Source: Arenicellales bacterium (GTDB taxonomy: Bacteria; Pseudomonadota; Gammaproteobacteria; Arenicellales; JAJDZL01). Taken from it: a DNA stretch of 64,000 bases. The stretch is from the NCBI GenBank assembly GCA_951813075.1, contig OX638343.1:2229999-2293998 (forward strand), in the 5' to 3' direction. Both the position numbers and the translations under genes were made by a program. Each line of letters begins with the position of its first letter. Position 1 is the stretch's first letter. The notes beneath the pieces are model-generated. The model ran no database searches, was not told the DNA's origin, and worked only from the letters and a program-made list of their open reading frames with translations. This document shows positions 48,382-57,565 of this stretch, in pieces.

Positions 48382-48843
48382 TTAGCCTTGTGTTGTCACC
48401 CGAAACAGAAATTCGCCGATCACATCCTCAAGACTGAATGATGACTGCGTAAATTCGATTAAATCCCCACCTTTCAAAAAAATATCTTCAGCACCCTGCT
48501 CAAGTCCGATGAACTGTGCACCGAGTAAGCCCGATGTCAGAATGCGAGCACTTGAATCTATCGGGATGCGAGCGAATCTGTCAGATATTGTCATTTCGAC
48601 TCGAGCACTGAAATTGTCCATATTGACCGCAATTCCTGATACTCGACCGATATTCACCCCAGCGATCGTGACCGGGGCTTTGATATTCAAACCTCCAATG
48701 TTGTCAAAAGTAGCGTAAATCTTGTAGTCGTTCTCCATCTCAAAAACAGACGCGCTGTCGACTCTGAAGGCGAGCAACACGATCGCCGCGATACCTGCCA
48801 CGACAAACAAGCCAACCCAGAATTCAATTAGGGATTTTCTCAT
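48382..48843 (-). CDS. mlaD: MlaD-like MCE-domain phospholipid transport protein
   Basis: A 153-residue inner-membrane-anchored periplasmic protein: one N-terminal membrane helix (W-V-G-L-F-V-V-A-G-I-A-A-I-V-L-L-A-F) followed by a single MCE domain (Y-K-I-Y-A-T-F-D-N-I-G-G-L, A-P-V-T-I-A-G-V-N-I-G-R-V). MlaD forms a hexameric ring that passes lipids between membranes. In other gammaproteobacteria mlaF and mlaE precede it; here the next 270 bp hold no gene and then a divergent peptidase gene, so the ATPase and permease are either elsewhere or lost. Confidence 0.93.
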   Translation of the reverse strand: MRKSLIEFWVGLFVVAGIAAIVLLAFRVDSASVFEMENDYKIYATFDNIGGLNIKAPVTIAGVNIGRVSGIAVNMDNFSARVEMTISDRFARIPIDSSARILTSGLLGAQFIGLEQGAEDIFLKGGDLIEFTQSSFSLEDVIGEFLFRVTTQG

Positions 48844-49154
48844 ACTCTGCTAGATGGGAGGAAAACAGAACTATTTTCTGAAGATTTGCAGACACGTTAG
48901 GTTTGAAGAATGCGGACTTATATTGGATGTTTATCCAGTGTTGTGGAATTATATCAAACACTACTGATACTGAAGTCGGTGCCTCGCGATTCAAGGTGTT
49001 TATTTTAGTGCCGATCTCACAATGCGGTCTGGCTAGGTAATACATTGCCATGATAGGACACAAGTAAAGTTCTATATAATTTTCTATTACAATCCGTATT
49101 TCAAGCCTTGTCCCCGGCGCTTTGACAAGGGTGCACTGTTCCGCATTAAGACAT
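48844..49154. other. Intergenic region between divergent mlaD and peptidase genes
   Basis: About 310 bp, AT-rich. There is no remnant of mlaE or mlaF that I can recognise in any frame. Promoters for both genes should lie here; none is strong enough to mark. Confidence 0.4.
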
Positions 49155-52100
49155 ATGAAGTGGTTGAGTAATATCAAACAATTATCTGATCTCGGATATT
49201 TGCGTAAGTATGGAATCTACGCGGTAGTCTTGGTTCTGATCTTGGTGGTGATCCAGGTTTCATTGTCGCTTACCCCAAGAGAAACGGCGAAAGTAGCCGC
49301 GCAAAAGGATCAAACGATTTCTTCAATCTCCGAGAGTCAACTTATAACTTCAAGTGATGACGGAACTGATGATCCAATAATACTGCAAGCCAAACTTACC
49401 AACGATACCAGCGAAGGCATCACCAGTGGTGTTGTCACGCTACCGAGCAGTATGACGTCGCGACTGACCGAAGCGGTACCTGAACCAAAGCTTCAGGTTA
49501 GTGAGGAGTCATCAGAAACACACCAGAATTTTGTTGCGGCTGAATTCCCCGAACACACATTCGAAATTCAGGAAGCGGCGGTTCAAAAACTTGCGATGCT
49601 CAACCGTGAATCCCTTGAAGGGCATGATCAGACCGTGCCAGCGAACAATCTTCAGCCGCAAACGCTGCCAATCGAATCCGCGCTGATTCTACCGGATGGC
49701 TTGGAATCGGATAGGTCAGTTACGGTATCCAGACGGAATAATTCACTCTCGAGTGTTGCCGACGAAAGCGTCGTCAGTGGCGTCATCATGCCACCGAGCA
49801 GTATGACTTCGCAACTGACCGAATCGGTATCTGAGCCGGTGATTCAGGTTATTGACGAATCATCAGAATCAGTTCAAATTACGGTTGAGGTTGAAATTCC
49901 CCAACACACAATTACAAATCAGGAAGCAGCGGCACAAAAGGTTGCGATGCTTGACCGGGAATCTCTTGAAGGGCAAGATCAGACTATGTCAGCGAATGAT
50001 CTTCAGCCCGAAACGCTGCCAATCGACTCCGCGCTGATTTTGCCGGAAGGATTGGTATCGGATTGGTCTGCTGCTGAATCCAAGCGGAATGATTCGCTTA
50101 CCATTGCTGCCGACGAAGGCGTCGCCACACCACTGAGTAGTGTGACTTCGCAACTGACTGAATCGGTACCTGAACCAGAGCTTCAGATCACTGAGAATTT
50201 ATCAGAATCAAATCAAATTACGGTTGAGATTGAATTTCCCGAACACACAGTTATGAATCAGGAAGCAGCAGCACAAAAGCTTGCGATGCTCGACCGGGAC
50301 TCTCTTGAAGGGTATGATCGAACTGTACCAGCGAACGATCTTCAGCCGGAAACGCTGCCAATCGACTCCGCGCTGACATTACCGGAAGGCTTGGAATCGG
50401 ATTGGTCAGCTGCGGAATCCAAGCGGAATGATGCACTTTCCAATGCTGGCGACGAAGGCGTTGCCAGTGGTGTCGTCACAGCACTGAGCAGTGTGACTTC
50501 GCAACTGACCGAATCGGTACCTGAACCAGAGCTTCGGGTCACTGAGGAATCATCAGAATCTCACCAGAATGTTGCTGCGAGTGAAATGTCCGAACACACA
50601 ATATCAGATGACGTAGCGGTGTTACTAAAGGTAGCGATGCTCGACCGGGAATCTCTTGGATGGCATAATCTGACCGTGCCGGAGAACGAACTTCTGCTCG
50701 AAACGTCACCAATCGACTATTCGCTGATATTGCCGGAAGGCTTGGAAATGGATGGGTCAGCTACTGTATCCAAGCGGAATGACTCACTTTCAAATGGTAC
50801 CGACGAACGCGTCGCCATTGGTGTCTACGCACCATCGAGCAGCATGACTTCGCAACTGACCGAATCGGTACCTGAGCCAGTACTTCACGTTGTTGAGAAA
50901 TCATCAGAATTACACCAGAATTTTGTTGCAGGTGAAATTCCCGAACACACAATTGCAAATCAGGAAGCAGCGGAACAAAAGGTTGCGATGCTCGATCTAG
51001 AATATCTTGAAGAACAAGATCGGACCGTGCCAGCGAACGATCTTCAGTCGGAAACGCTGCCGATCGACTCCGCGCTGATTTTACCGGGAGGTTCGGAATC
51101 GGATTGGTTGGCTCCAGAATCCAAGCGGAATGATTCACTTTCGAATAGTACCGACGAAAGCGCCGCCAGTGATGTCGTCACACCATCAAGCAGTATTGAT
51201 TCGCATTTGACCGAATCGCTACCGGAACCAGTGCTTGAGGAATTATCAGAATCACAACAGAATATTGTTGCGGGTGAAATGTCCGAACACGCAGTCACAG
51301 GTCAGAAAGTACCGGAACAAAAGGTTGCGATGCTCGATCGAGAATCTGTTCTAAGGCAAGAGCAAACCGTGCCAGAGAGCGATCTTCAGCTGGAAACGCC
51401 ACCGATCGACTCTTCGCTGATTTTGCCGGAAAGCTTGGAATTGGATTGGTCAACCACAGTCTTCAAGCGAAATGATACGCTCTCCAAAGTTTTGCAACGC
51501 AACGGAATCAAACTGAAAACGATGTACCAATTGCTTGATATTCCTGGAACTGGCATGCTCAAGACCGTCTACCCAAACGATCAGTTAACGATTGCTCGAG
51601 GCGTTGGAGGTGAATTGGTCGGAATTGAGTTTCGGCGCGAAAAAAAGGGCGTTCTGATGTTTGTTTTTGCTGACGGCGATATTAAGTTGATCGAGTCGGC
51701 TGTTGCCAAAAATGCGGGTTCACTTTGGAATATTTTCGATAAGCAGCATCGCGTCGCAATGCAGGAAAAACAAGAAAGTTTCATTCAGACAGTTGCCACT
51801 GTAAAGCAACAGGAACTGAAATGGCACGAACTTACGGTGCGTAAAGGCGATACGCTTAGTCAAATATTCAGTCGAATTGGCATTTCAGGTTCGCTTGAGG
51901 TCGCGCTCGCTCCATCGGGAAACTGGTTACGTTCGGGACTGATGCCAAAACAAGAAATTCGAATTGCAACACGCGTTGATAACACTTTCGCCATGATTGA
52001 GGTTTTCGATTTCAAATCAGAAAGGATTCGTATGGTTGTTGCAGATGACGAAGGTTACGCTGTCGGTTACCGGAAAATGCAACCGGAAATTCGGGAGTAT

Positions 52101-52931
52101 CAGGCTTGTGCGACCGTTACGAACAACCTTTATAGTGCGGCTAAAACCGTAAAAATACCGGTCGCGGCAGTTGACGAATATGCGGATATATTTGCATCGC
52201 GAATCGATTTTAGCCGTCAGCTGCAGAAGGGCGATCGATTTTGCATGATTTACCAGCGTAAGTTTGTGAAAGAAAGAATTGTCGGTCAGGTGGAAATTAT
52301 TGCTGCATCATTGGAGCAAAAAAACTATAAAACGCAAACTTTTCGAGTGACCGATAAGATTGGTGATGCACGTTACTATGATCGGAATGGTGAAAGCATG
52401 CTGGGGCATTTTCTGAGGGCGCCTGTCAAGTCCGCGCGAGTCACTTCAGTCTTCAGTAACAATCGATTCCATCCAGTCCTGAAGAAGTATCGTAAACACC
52501 AGGGAGTTGATTACGGCGCTCCGAAAAACACGCCAATCATAGCGACAGCGGACGGTGTGGTATCCCGGCGTAGCAACAATCCAAGCGGATATGGGAAAGT
52601 GATTGTCATCCAGCACGGCAGCAAGTATCAAACACTATATGCACATATGAGCCGATTTGCGAAAAACACCAGTCAGGGCAGTTATGTCAAACGAGGGCAG
52701 GTAATTGGATATGTCGGTTCAAGTGGGCAGTCTACAGGCAATCATGTGCATTATGAATTTCGTGTAAATGGCGTTCATCGGGACCCACAGAATTATCCGA
52801 TGCCGAAAGGCAAACCGGTACCTGAAATATTGCGCGAGGAATTCAACCGAAAAGTTGCGACTTTGTCGCCTAGACTGCAAGGTATTGAGCAGACAAAAGT
52901 TGTCTTGGTCTCTTCAAACCTTCAGGAGTAA
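49155..52931 (+). CDS. Inner-membrane-anchored M23 (LytM) peptidase, MepM-like, with a six-fold tandem repeat region
   Basis: A 1258-residue protein; MepM/YebA is about 440. ATG 49155 gives a short cytoplasmic head and one membrane helix (about 18-38). Residues 98 to about 777 are six tandem repeats of about 117 residues, acidic and Ser/Glu-rich, each with L-T-E-S, A-M-L-D-R, L-P-I-D-S and S-K-R-N-D. Two OapA/LysM-like domains follow (K-R-N-D-T-L-S-K-V-L-Q-R; V-R-K-G-D-T-L-S-Q-I-F). The C-terminal LytM domain has its zinc ligands His1115 and Asp1119 (H-Q-G-V-D) and His1199 in H-V-H, so it should be an active peptidoglycan DD-endopeptidase. anmK follows, the usual neighbour of this gene. Confidence 0.93.
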   Translation: MKWLSNIKQLSDLGYLRKYGIYAVVLVLILVVIQVSLSLTPRETAKVAAQKDQTISSISESQLITSSDDGTDDPIILQAKLTNDTSEGITSGVVTLPSSMTSRLTEAVPEPKLQVSEESSETHQNFVAAEFPEHTFEIQEAAVQKLAMLNRESLEGHDQTVPANNLQPQTLPIESALILPDGLESDRSVTVSRRNNSLSSVADESVVSGVIMPPSSMTSQLTESVSEPVIQVIDESSESVQITVEVEIPQHTITNQEAAAQKVAMLDRESLEGQDQTMSANDLQPETLPIDSALILPEGLVSDWSAAESKRNDSLTIAADEGVATPLSSVTSQLTESVPEPELQITENLSESNQITVEIEFPEHTVMNQEAAAQKLAMLDRDSLEGYDRTVPANDLQPETLPIDSALTLPEGLESDWSAAESKRNDALSNAGDEGVASGVVTALSSVTSQLTESVPEPELRVTEESSESHQNVAASEMSEHTISDDVAVLLKVAMLDRESLGWHNLTVPENELLLETSPIDYSLILPEGLEMDGSATVSKRNDSLSNGTDERVAIGVYAPSSSMTSQLTESVPEPVLHVVEKSSELHQNFVAGEIPEHTIANQEAAEQKVAMLDLEYLEEQDRTVPANDLQSETLPIDSALILPGGSESDWLAPESKRNDSLSNSTDESAASDVVTPSSSIDSHLTESLPEPVLEELSESQQNIVAGEMSEHAVTGQKVPEQKVAMLDRESVLRQEQTVPESDLQLETPPIDSSLILPESLELDWSTTVFKRNDTLSKVLQRNGIKLKTMYQLLDIPGTGMLKTVYPNDQLTIARGVGGELVGIEFRREKKGVLMFVFADGDIKLIESAVAKNAGSLWNIFDKQHRVAMQEKQESFIQTVATVKQQELKWHELTVRKGDTLSQIFSRIGISGSLEVALAPSGNWLRSGLMPKQEIRIATRVDNTFAMIEVFDFKSERIRMVVADDEGYAVGYRKMQPEIREYQACATVTNNLYSAAKTVKIPVAAVDEYADIFASRIDFSRQLQKGDRFCMIYQRKFVKERIVGQVEIIAASLEQKNYKTQTFRVTDKIGDARYYDRNGESMLGHFLRAPVKSARVTSVFSNNRFHPVLKKYRKHQGVDYGAPKNTPIIATADGVVSRRSNNPSGYGKVIVIQHGSKYQTLYAHMSRFAKNTSQGSYVKRGQVIGYVGSSGQSTGNHVHYEFRVNGVHRDPQNYPMPKGKPVPEILREEFNRKVATLSPRLQGIEQTKVVLVSSNLQE
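49446..51488 (+). repeat. Six tandem repeats of about 351 bp inside the M23 peptidase gene
   Basis: Unit starts at 49446, 49797, 50136, 50487, 50838 and 51189, judged from the recurring agcagt-tgac-tcgca stretch. Four of the five intervals are 351 bp and one is 339 bp, all in frame. Each unit encodes S-S-M-T-S-Q-L-T-E-S near its start and S-K-R-N-D-S-L-S-N near its end; the last unit runs straight into the first OapA/LysM-like domain at the same K-R-N-D-x-L-S. Units are still similar at DNA level. Confidence 0.9.
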
Positions 52932-52983
52932 TCCACCCGATGAAACACTGCTGGACATGGTAGTACGGAATTCCGGATGACCC

Positions 52984-54102
52984 ATGACTGAGATGTACGT
53001 CGGTGTGATGTCCGGCACTAGTCTGGATGGCATCGATGCGGTGCTCGTATCATTCGAATCCCGGGAACCTGTCCGTGTACACCACTGGTTGTTTGAGCGT
53101 TATCCGGAGGAAATTTATCCGACTCTTGAAGCATTGTTCACAAAGCCTCAGCCTGATTCGCCGCTAGCGCATCAGATTGATCAAATTTTGGGTGAACTTT
53201 ACGCCGACGTCATACTGAGACTGATCGATAATTATTCAAGGGACAATATCCGTGCAATTGGATGCCATGGTCAAACCATCATCCACCAGCCAGATGCCAA
53301 TCCACCCTTCACGTGGCAAGCCGGAAACAGTGAGGTAGTTGCCCAAATGACCGGAATTCCGGTTGTTCACGACTTTCGAAGCGCTGATATGAAAGTGGGT
53401 GGGCAAGGCGCGCCGTTGGCTCCCGCATTCCATCACCATGCTTTTCAAAGCAGTTTGGAATCGCGTGCTGTTGTCAACATAGGAGGAATAGCCAACGCAA
53501 CCTATTTGCCGGCCAGTGCATCGCAGAGCGTTATTGGCTTTGATACCGGACCGGGCAACGCACTTTCTGACCAGTGGATTCGTGAACACAAGAACTTACC
53601 CTACGACGCGAATGGTGGCTGGGCCGAGTCCGCAAAAGTGGATGAGGGTTTGTTGAATCATTTGATGAACGATCCATATTTTCAATTACCGCCCCCTAAA
53701 AGTCTGGATAGCAGGAAATTCGATCTTCTCTGGCTGCGAGGTCAGGTCCACAATTATGGAAAAGAACTGGATGCAGCCATCATACAGAGCACGATTGCTG
53801 CTTTCACCGCTCGGTCGATTGCGCGATCAATCCAGATGTGGATGCCCGATGTCAGAAAAGTCTACCTTTGTGGCGGTGGTGCACACAATCGGGCGATTGT
53901 AGGGAATCTACGAACCGACTCGGGACTGGATGTCGTCGGCACCAATGAATTGGGTATTCCACCGGATCAGGTTGAAGCTGTTGCATTCGCTTGGCTTGCA
54001 CGATGTCGAATACTGAATCAGCCAGCCAACCTTCCTTCTGTCACTGGCGCAAGCAAGGTCGTGATATTGGGTTCGATAACCAATCCGCCAAATAGTAGCT
54101 AA
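52984..54102 (+). CDS. anmK: Anhydro-N-acetylmuramic acid kinase AnmK
   Basis: A 372-residue sugar kinase of the ASKHA fold. It recycles cell-wall anhydroMurNAc to MurNAc-6-phosphate. The phosphate motif V-G-V-M-S-G-T-S-L-D-G-I-D, the anhydro-sugar region A-I-G-C-H-G-Q-T-I, the catalytic Asp in V-V-H-D-F-R and the adenosine motif F-D-T-G-P-G-N-A are all in order. It begins 52 bp after the peptidase gene, the same order as in many gammaproteobacteria, linking wall cleavage and recycling. Confidence 0.97.
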   Translation: MTEMYVGVMSGTSLDGIDAVLVSFESREPVRVHHWLFERYPEEIYPTLEALFTKPQPDSPLAHQIDQILGELYADVILRLIDNYSRDNIRAIGCHGQTIIHQPDANPPFTWQAGNSEVVAQMTGIPVVHDFRSADMKVGGQGAPLAPAFHHHAFQSSLESRAVVNIGGIANATYLPASASQSVIGFDTGPGNALSDQWIREHKNLPYDANGGWAESAKVDEGLLNHLMNDPYFQLPPPKSLDSRKFDLLWLRGQVHNYGKELDAAIIQSTIAAFTARSIARSIQMWMPDVRKVYLCGGGAHNRAIVGNLRTDSGLDVVGTNELGIPPDQVEAVAFAWLARCRILNQPANLPSVTGASKVVILGSITNPPNSS

Positions 54103-54107
54103 AAGAC

Positions 54108-54135
54108 GAAGCGTCAGTATTGAAACGGACGCTTC
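54108..54135. terminator. Hairpin between convergent anmK and gmaS
   Basis: gaagcgtc pairs with gacgcttc around a 12-base loop, a few bases after the anmK stop and 13 bp beyond the gmaS stop. No T-run on either side, so it may be a weak or protein-assisted terminator. Confidence 0.4.
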
Positions 54136-54147
54136 AGTCGAATTGAA

Positions 54148-55449
54148 TCAGCAGTCAAGCGTGTTGTCGCGTTCCCAGTCCGAAACTTGCGAACAGAACT
54201 GATTCCAGTCCGCCAATTTCAGCTTGCAATAACTGTCCAAAATCTCCGTTCCAAATGCTGATCGCAGAACCTCACTTGATTCTGTAGTCCGGATCGCATC
54301 CAGCAGGTTCAGCGGTAGTTTCTTGACATCACCAGCCAGTTCTGGATTGGCGTACATGTCGATGTCCAGCCTCTTACCCGGATCTCGACTGTTCTCGACG
54401 CCATCCAGTCCGCCTGCTGCGATTCCCGCCTGCAACAGATACGGATTCGCTGATCCGTCCATCAGCCTCAGCTCGAACCGACCAGCGTCCGGGATTCGGA
54501 CCATGTGTGTTCTGTTATTACCCGTATAGGTAACCGAATTCGGAGACCAAGATGCGCCGGAACGCGTACGGGACGCATTGATACGCTTGTAACTGTTCAC
54601 CGTCGGGTTGAACAACGAGCATAGAGCTTGCGCGTTGTGCATGATCCCGCCCAAAAAGCTGTAAGCCAGGGAGGAAAGTCCAACCTCGTCGGATTCGTCG
54701 AGAAACAGATTCTCAGTTGCGTCGGGATTCCAGACTGATACATGGGCATGGCAACCATTACCGGTCAAGTCGGTAAACGGTTTGGGCATGAAGGTAGCTC
54801 TTTGCCCGTTTCTTTCCGCAAGTGTCTTGACCATGAACTTGAAGAACACATGACGGTCAGCTGTAGTCAGCGCGTCGCTGTAGTCCCAGTTCATCTCAAA
54901 TTGTCCGTTGGCATCCTCATGATCGTTCTGGTATGGATTCCAACCCAGTTCAATCATCGCATCACAGATTTGACTGACAACGTCAAAATTCCGCATGAGT
55001 GCAGTCTGGTCATAACACGGCTTCTCCTGTGAATCCCGGGCATCGTGAATGTTTTTACCATCCTGTTCCAGCAGCATGTATTCGCATTCCACTCCGGTTT
55101 TCATTCTGTGTCCGCGATCGGCCAATTTTGCCAACTGTCGTTTAAGAATGATGCGGGGGCACTGTTCCACTTCGACGCCACCCATCCAAAGGTCGGCGGC
55201 AAGCCATCCGACATCTCGCTGCCATGGCAGGATAATCAGACTTTCGGAGTCGGGTACGGCTAGCATATCCGGGTCTGCAGGCGTCATGTCGAGCCAGGTC
55301 GCAAATCCGGCAAAACCTGCGCCTTCCTCCTGCATGCCACCGATTGCGCCGGCTGGCACCAGCTTTGCTCGCAGTCCTCCGAACAGATCAACGAAACTGA
55401 TCAGAAAATATCTGATATTTTCCTCTTTTGCGATTTTTGCAAGATCCAT
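54148..55449 (-). CDS. gmaS: Gamma-glutamylmethylamide synthetase (GmaS), glutamine synthetase type III-like
   Basis: A 433-residue glutamine-synthetase homologue. Metal and substrate motifs are intact: G-V-E-C-E-Y-M-L-L, N-D-H-E-D-A-N-G-Q-F-E-M-N-W, G-N-G-C-H-A-H-V-S and R-I-P-D-A-G-R-F-E-L-R. Length and sequence fit the GlnT/GmaS branch, which joins methylamine to glutamate. It is encoded directly after mgsA-mgsB-mgsC on the same strand, and this neighbourhood is what separates GmaS from an ordinary GlnT. The product gamma-glutamylmethylamide would be the methylamine donor for N-methylglutamate synthase. A GlnT role in ammonia assimilation is the alternative. Confidence 0.78.
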   Translation of the reverse strand: MDLAKIAKEENIRYFLISFVDLFGGLRAKLVPAGAIGGMQEEGAGFAGFATWLDMTPADPDMLAVPDSESLIILPWQRDVGWLAADLWMGGVEVEQCPRIILKRQLAKLADRGHRMKTGVECEYMLLEQDGKNIHDARDSQEKPCYDQTALMRNFDVVSQICDAMIELGWNPYQNDHEDANGQFEMNWDYSDALTTADRHVFFKFMVKTLAERNGQRATFMPKPFTDLTGNGCHAHVSVWNPDATENLFLDESDEVGLSSLAYSFLGGIMHNAQALCSLFNPTVNSYKRINASRTRSGASWSPNSVTYTGNNRTHMVRIPDAGRFELRLMDGSANPYLLQAGIAAGGLDGVENSRDPGKRLDIDMYANPELAGDVKKLPLNLLDAIRTTESSEVLRSAFGTEILDSYCKLKLADWNQFCSQVSDWERDNTLDC

Positions 55450-55533
55450 GGTATTACTCCTTCTTTGCGTTCTGATTGAAAGGTTTCATATTCCTTGACA
55501 ACGGTGTCACTGTGTATTTGTCCACTGGTCGCG

Positions 55534-56871
55534 CTATTCCCGACCAGGAATCCACGACGTACCAGCCAGAGGAACCTGGGCCATCGCTGCTGCCTCGACA
55601 GTCAGTGCTACCATATCTTCAGGTTCCAGGTTCAGGACGTGGCTCTTTCCGCATGCGCGTGCTAAAGTCTGCAGTTCAAGCAGCATTGTTGAAAGATAGT
55701 TCTTGAGCCATCTCGCACCTTGCTTTGGATTCAGGCGCGACTCGAGATGCGGGTCTTGCGTTGTTATACCGACTGGACACCGGCCAGTATGACAGTGGTG
55801 ACAAAATCCTGGTGCGGTGCCGATTGCGGCATAATCCTCGACAAAGACCGGGCGATTACAACCGATAGCAACCATCGCTGCACTACCGATGGAAACGGCA
55901 TCGGCACCCAGTGCGAGTGCTTTTGCAACATCGGCTCCAGATCGGATCCCTCCGGAGACAATCAATTGAACTTTACGGTGCATATCCAGGTCGATCAACG
56001 AATTTACGGCTTGTCGAACTGCAGGCAGTGTTGGAATTCCGACATGTTCGATAAAAACGTCCTGAGTAGCCGCAGTCCCGCCTTGCATTCCATCCAGAAC
56101 GATAGCATCGGCTCCGGCTTTTACCGCAAGCGCGACATCGTACTCCACTCGGGTTGCTCCGACCTTGATCAGAATCGGAATCTGGTAATCGGTGATTTCT
56201 CGAAGTTCTTGAATTTTGATTTCGAGGTCATCGGGTCCGGTCCAATCCGGATGTCTGCAGGCGCTTCGTTGATCTATACCGGTTGGCAAATTCCGCATTT
56301 CAGCGACACGCTCGGTGATTTTTTGTCCGAGCAGCATTCCACCACCGCCGGGTTTTGCACCTTGCCCCACTACAACTTCCAATGCGTCAGCCCGCCGGAC
56401 ATCGTCCGGATTCAGTCCATAGCGTGATGGGAGAACCTGATAGATCAGGGTCTTGGACGAATTACGCTCCTCATCGGTCATCCCGCCGTCGCCGGTGGTC
56501 GTGCTTGTACCCATTTCACTGGCGGCCAGGCCGATTGACTCCTTGGCGTTGGCACCAAGTGCGCCAAAACTCATTCCGGCTATGGTTATTGGAATATTAA
56601 GATGAAGCGGCCGTTCGGCATAGCGGTTGCCGATGATGACGTCAGTCGCACAAGTTTCTCGATAACCCTCAAGTGGATATCGTGACATTGAGGCGCCTAG
56701 AAAAACCAGATCATCAAAATCCGGGAGCGATCGTTTCGCGCCAAATCCTCGGATTTCGTAAACTCCCTGATCGGCCGCTCGATGTATTTCTGCGAGCACA
56801 TGTTCTGGAAATGTGGAAGATGAACGCAAAGCGCGTGCGTCGAAATGCGGGTTGTCGCTATCTGATGGCAT
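55534..56871 (-). CDS. mgsC: N-methylglutamate synthase subunit C (glutamate synthase large-domain, FMN and Fe-S)
   Basis: A 445-residue FMN-dependent barrel like the central domain of glutamate synthase. It has G-M-S-F-G-A-L, K-P-G-G-G-G-M-L-L-G-Q-K, I-K-V-G-A and D-G-M-Q-G-G-T-A-A for FMN and substrate, and the [3Fe-4S]-type motif C-H-H-C-H-T-G-R-C-P-V-G-I near residue 365. ATG 56871 overlaps the end of mgsB by 14 bases; the longer frame from 56934 lies inside mgsB. It would transfer the methylamine group to 2-oxoglutarate or glutamate with MgsA and MgsB. Also known as GlxD in rhizobia. Confidence 0.8.
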   Translation of the reverse strand: MPSDSDNPHFDARALRSSSTFPEHVLAEIHRAADQGVYEIRGFGAKRSLPDFDDLVFLGASMSRYPLEGYRETCATDVIIGNRYAERPLHLNIPITIAGMSFGALGANAKESIGLAASEMGTSTTTGDGGMTDEERNSSKTLIYQVLPSRYGLNPDDVRRADALEVVVGQGAKPGGGGMLLGQKITERVAEMRNLPTGIDQRSACRHPDWTGPDDLEIKIQELREITDYQIPILIKVGATRVEYDVALAVKAGADAIVLDGMQGGTAATQDVFIEHVGIPTLPAVRQAVNSLIDLDMHRKVQLIVSGGIRSGADVAKALALGADAVSIGSAAMVAIGCNRPVFVEDYAAIGTAPGFCHHCHTGRCPVGITTQDPHLESRLNPKQGARWLKNYLSTMLLELQTLARACGKSHVLNLEPEDMVALTVEAAAMAQVPLAGTSWIPGRE

Positions 56872-57544
56872 CGGCGTTATCAATCTTGAAGTTGTAGAGA
56901 GTTCGAGCGGAACCAAAACGGCGAAAATCGGCAACAGGAAACTCGAAACCTGATTGCTCTAAAAGCCTGTCGAGTGCTTGGGCATGTTCAGGGCGCATTT
57001 CCTTCTCGATGCAGTCCGAACCCAGACTTTCGACGTCGCCCCGAACGAATACCTGTGCCTCGTAAATCGAATCACCGAGATCATGTTCTGCATCACCGCA
57101 TACCACAAGGCGTCCTGACTGCGCCATGAATGCGCTGAAGTGTCCGACTGATCCGCCAACTACAATATCGATGCCTTTCATCGAAATACCGCATCGAGAA
57201 CTGGTATTACCCTTGATTGTCAAAAGTCCACCGTGACCAGAAGCTCCCGCATATTGGGAAGCATTTCCTTCAACCAGAACACTGCCAGAAACCATATTTT
57301 CAGCGACACCCGGACCTGCATTGCCACGAACGATGATATTGGCGCTTTGGTTCATGCCGCCACAGTAGTATCCGACATGCCCATCGACAGTCACTTGTAT
57401 CTCGTGTGTCATGCCGACAGCCACTGCATGGCGCCCTTTCGGGTTGCGAATAACAAATGGTTTGACATCGCCGTGGTTATGTCCACAGTCATGTAAAGCT
57501 TGATTCACATGTCGCAAGGCGTCAATTGTCAGATCGAATTCCAT
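56858..57544 (-). CDS. mgsB: N-methylglutamate synthase subunit B (GXGXG domain)
   Basis: A 228-residue protein equivalent to the C-terminal right-handed beta-helix of glutamate synthase. Repeated G-x-x-G-x-x-x-G turns are visible (G-N-A-G-P-G-V-A-E-N-M, G-N-A-S-Q-Y-A-G-A-S-G-H-G-G, G-S-V-G-H-F). It has no catalytic residues of its own and holds the synthase and amidotransferase parts in register. It lies 21 bp after mgsA and overlaps mgsC. Confidence 0.8.
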   Translation of the reverse strand: MEFDLTIDALRHVNQALHDCGHNHGDVKPFVIRNPKGRHAVAVGMTHEIQVTVDGHVGYYCGGMNQSANIIVRGNAGPGVAENMVSGSVLVEGNASQYAGASGHGGLLTIKGNTSSRCGISMKGIDIVVGGSVGHFSAFMAQSGRLVVCGDAEHDLGDSIYEAQVFVRGDVESLGSDCIEKEMRPEHAQALDRLLEQSGFEFPVADFRRFGSARTLYNFKIDNADAIR

Positions 57545-57565
57545 TGATCCTAAACTAGTTTTGTA

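Noticed and set aside
49446..51488. CRISPR-like periodic repeats
   Set aside because: The period is about 351 bp, the units are coding and in frame, and there are no short identical repeats with unique spacers. It is protein-level tandem duplication.
55720..56427. 235-codon forward frame inside mgsC
   Set aside because: Antisense shadow of mgsC, which contains its expected FMN and iron-sulfur motifs.
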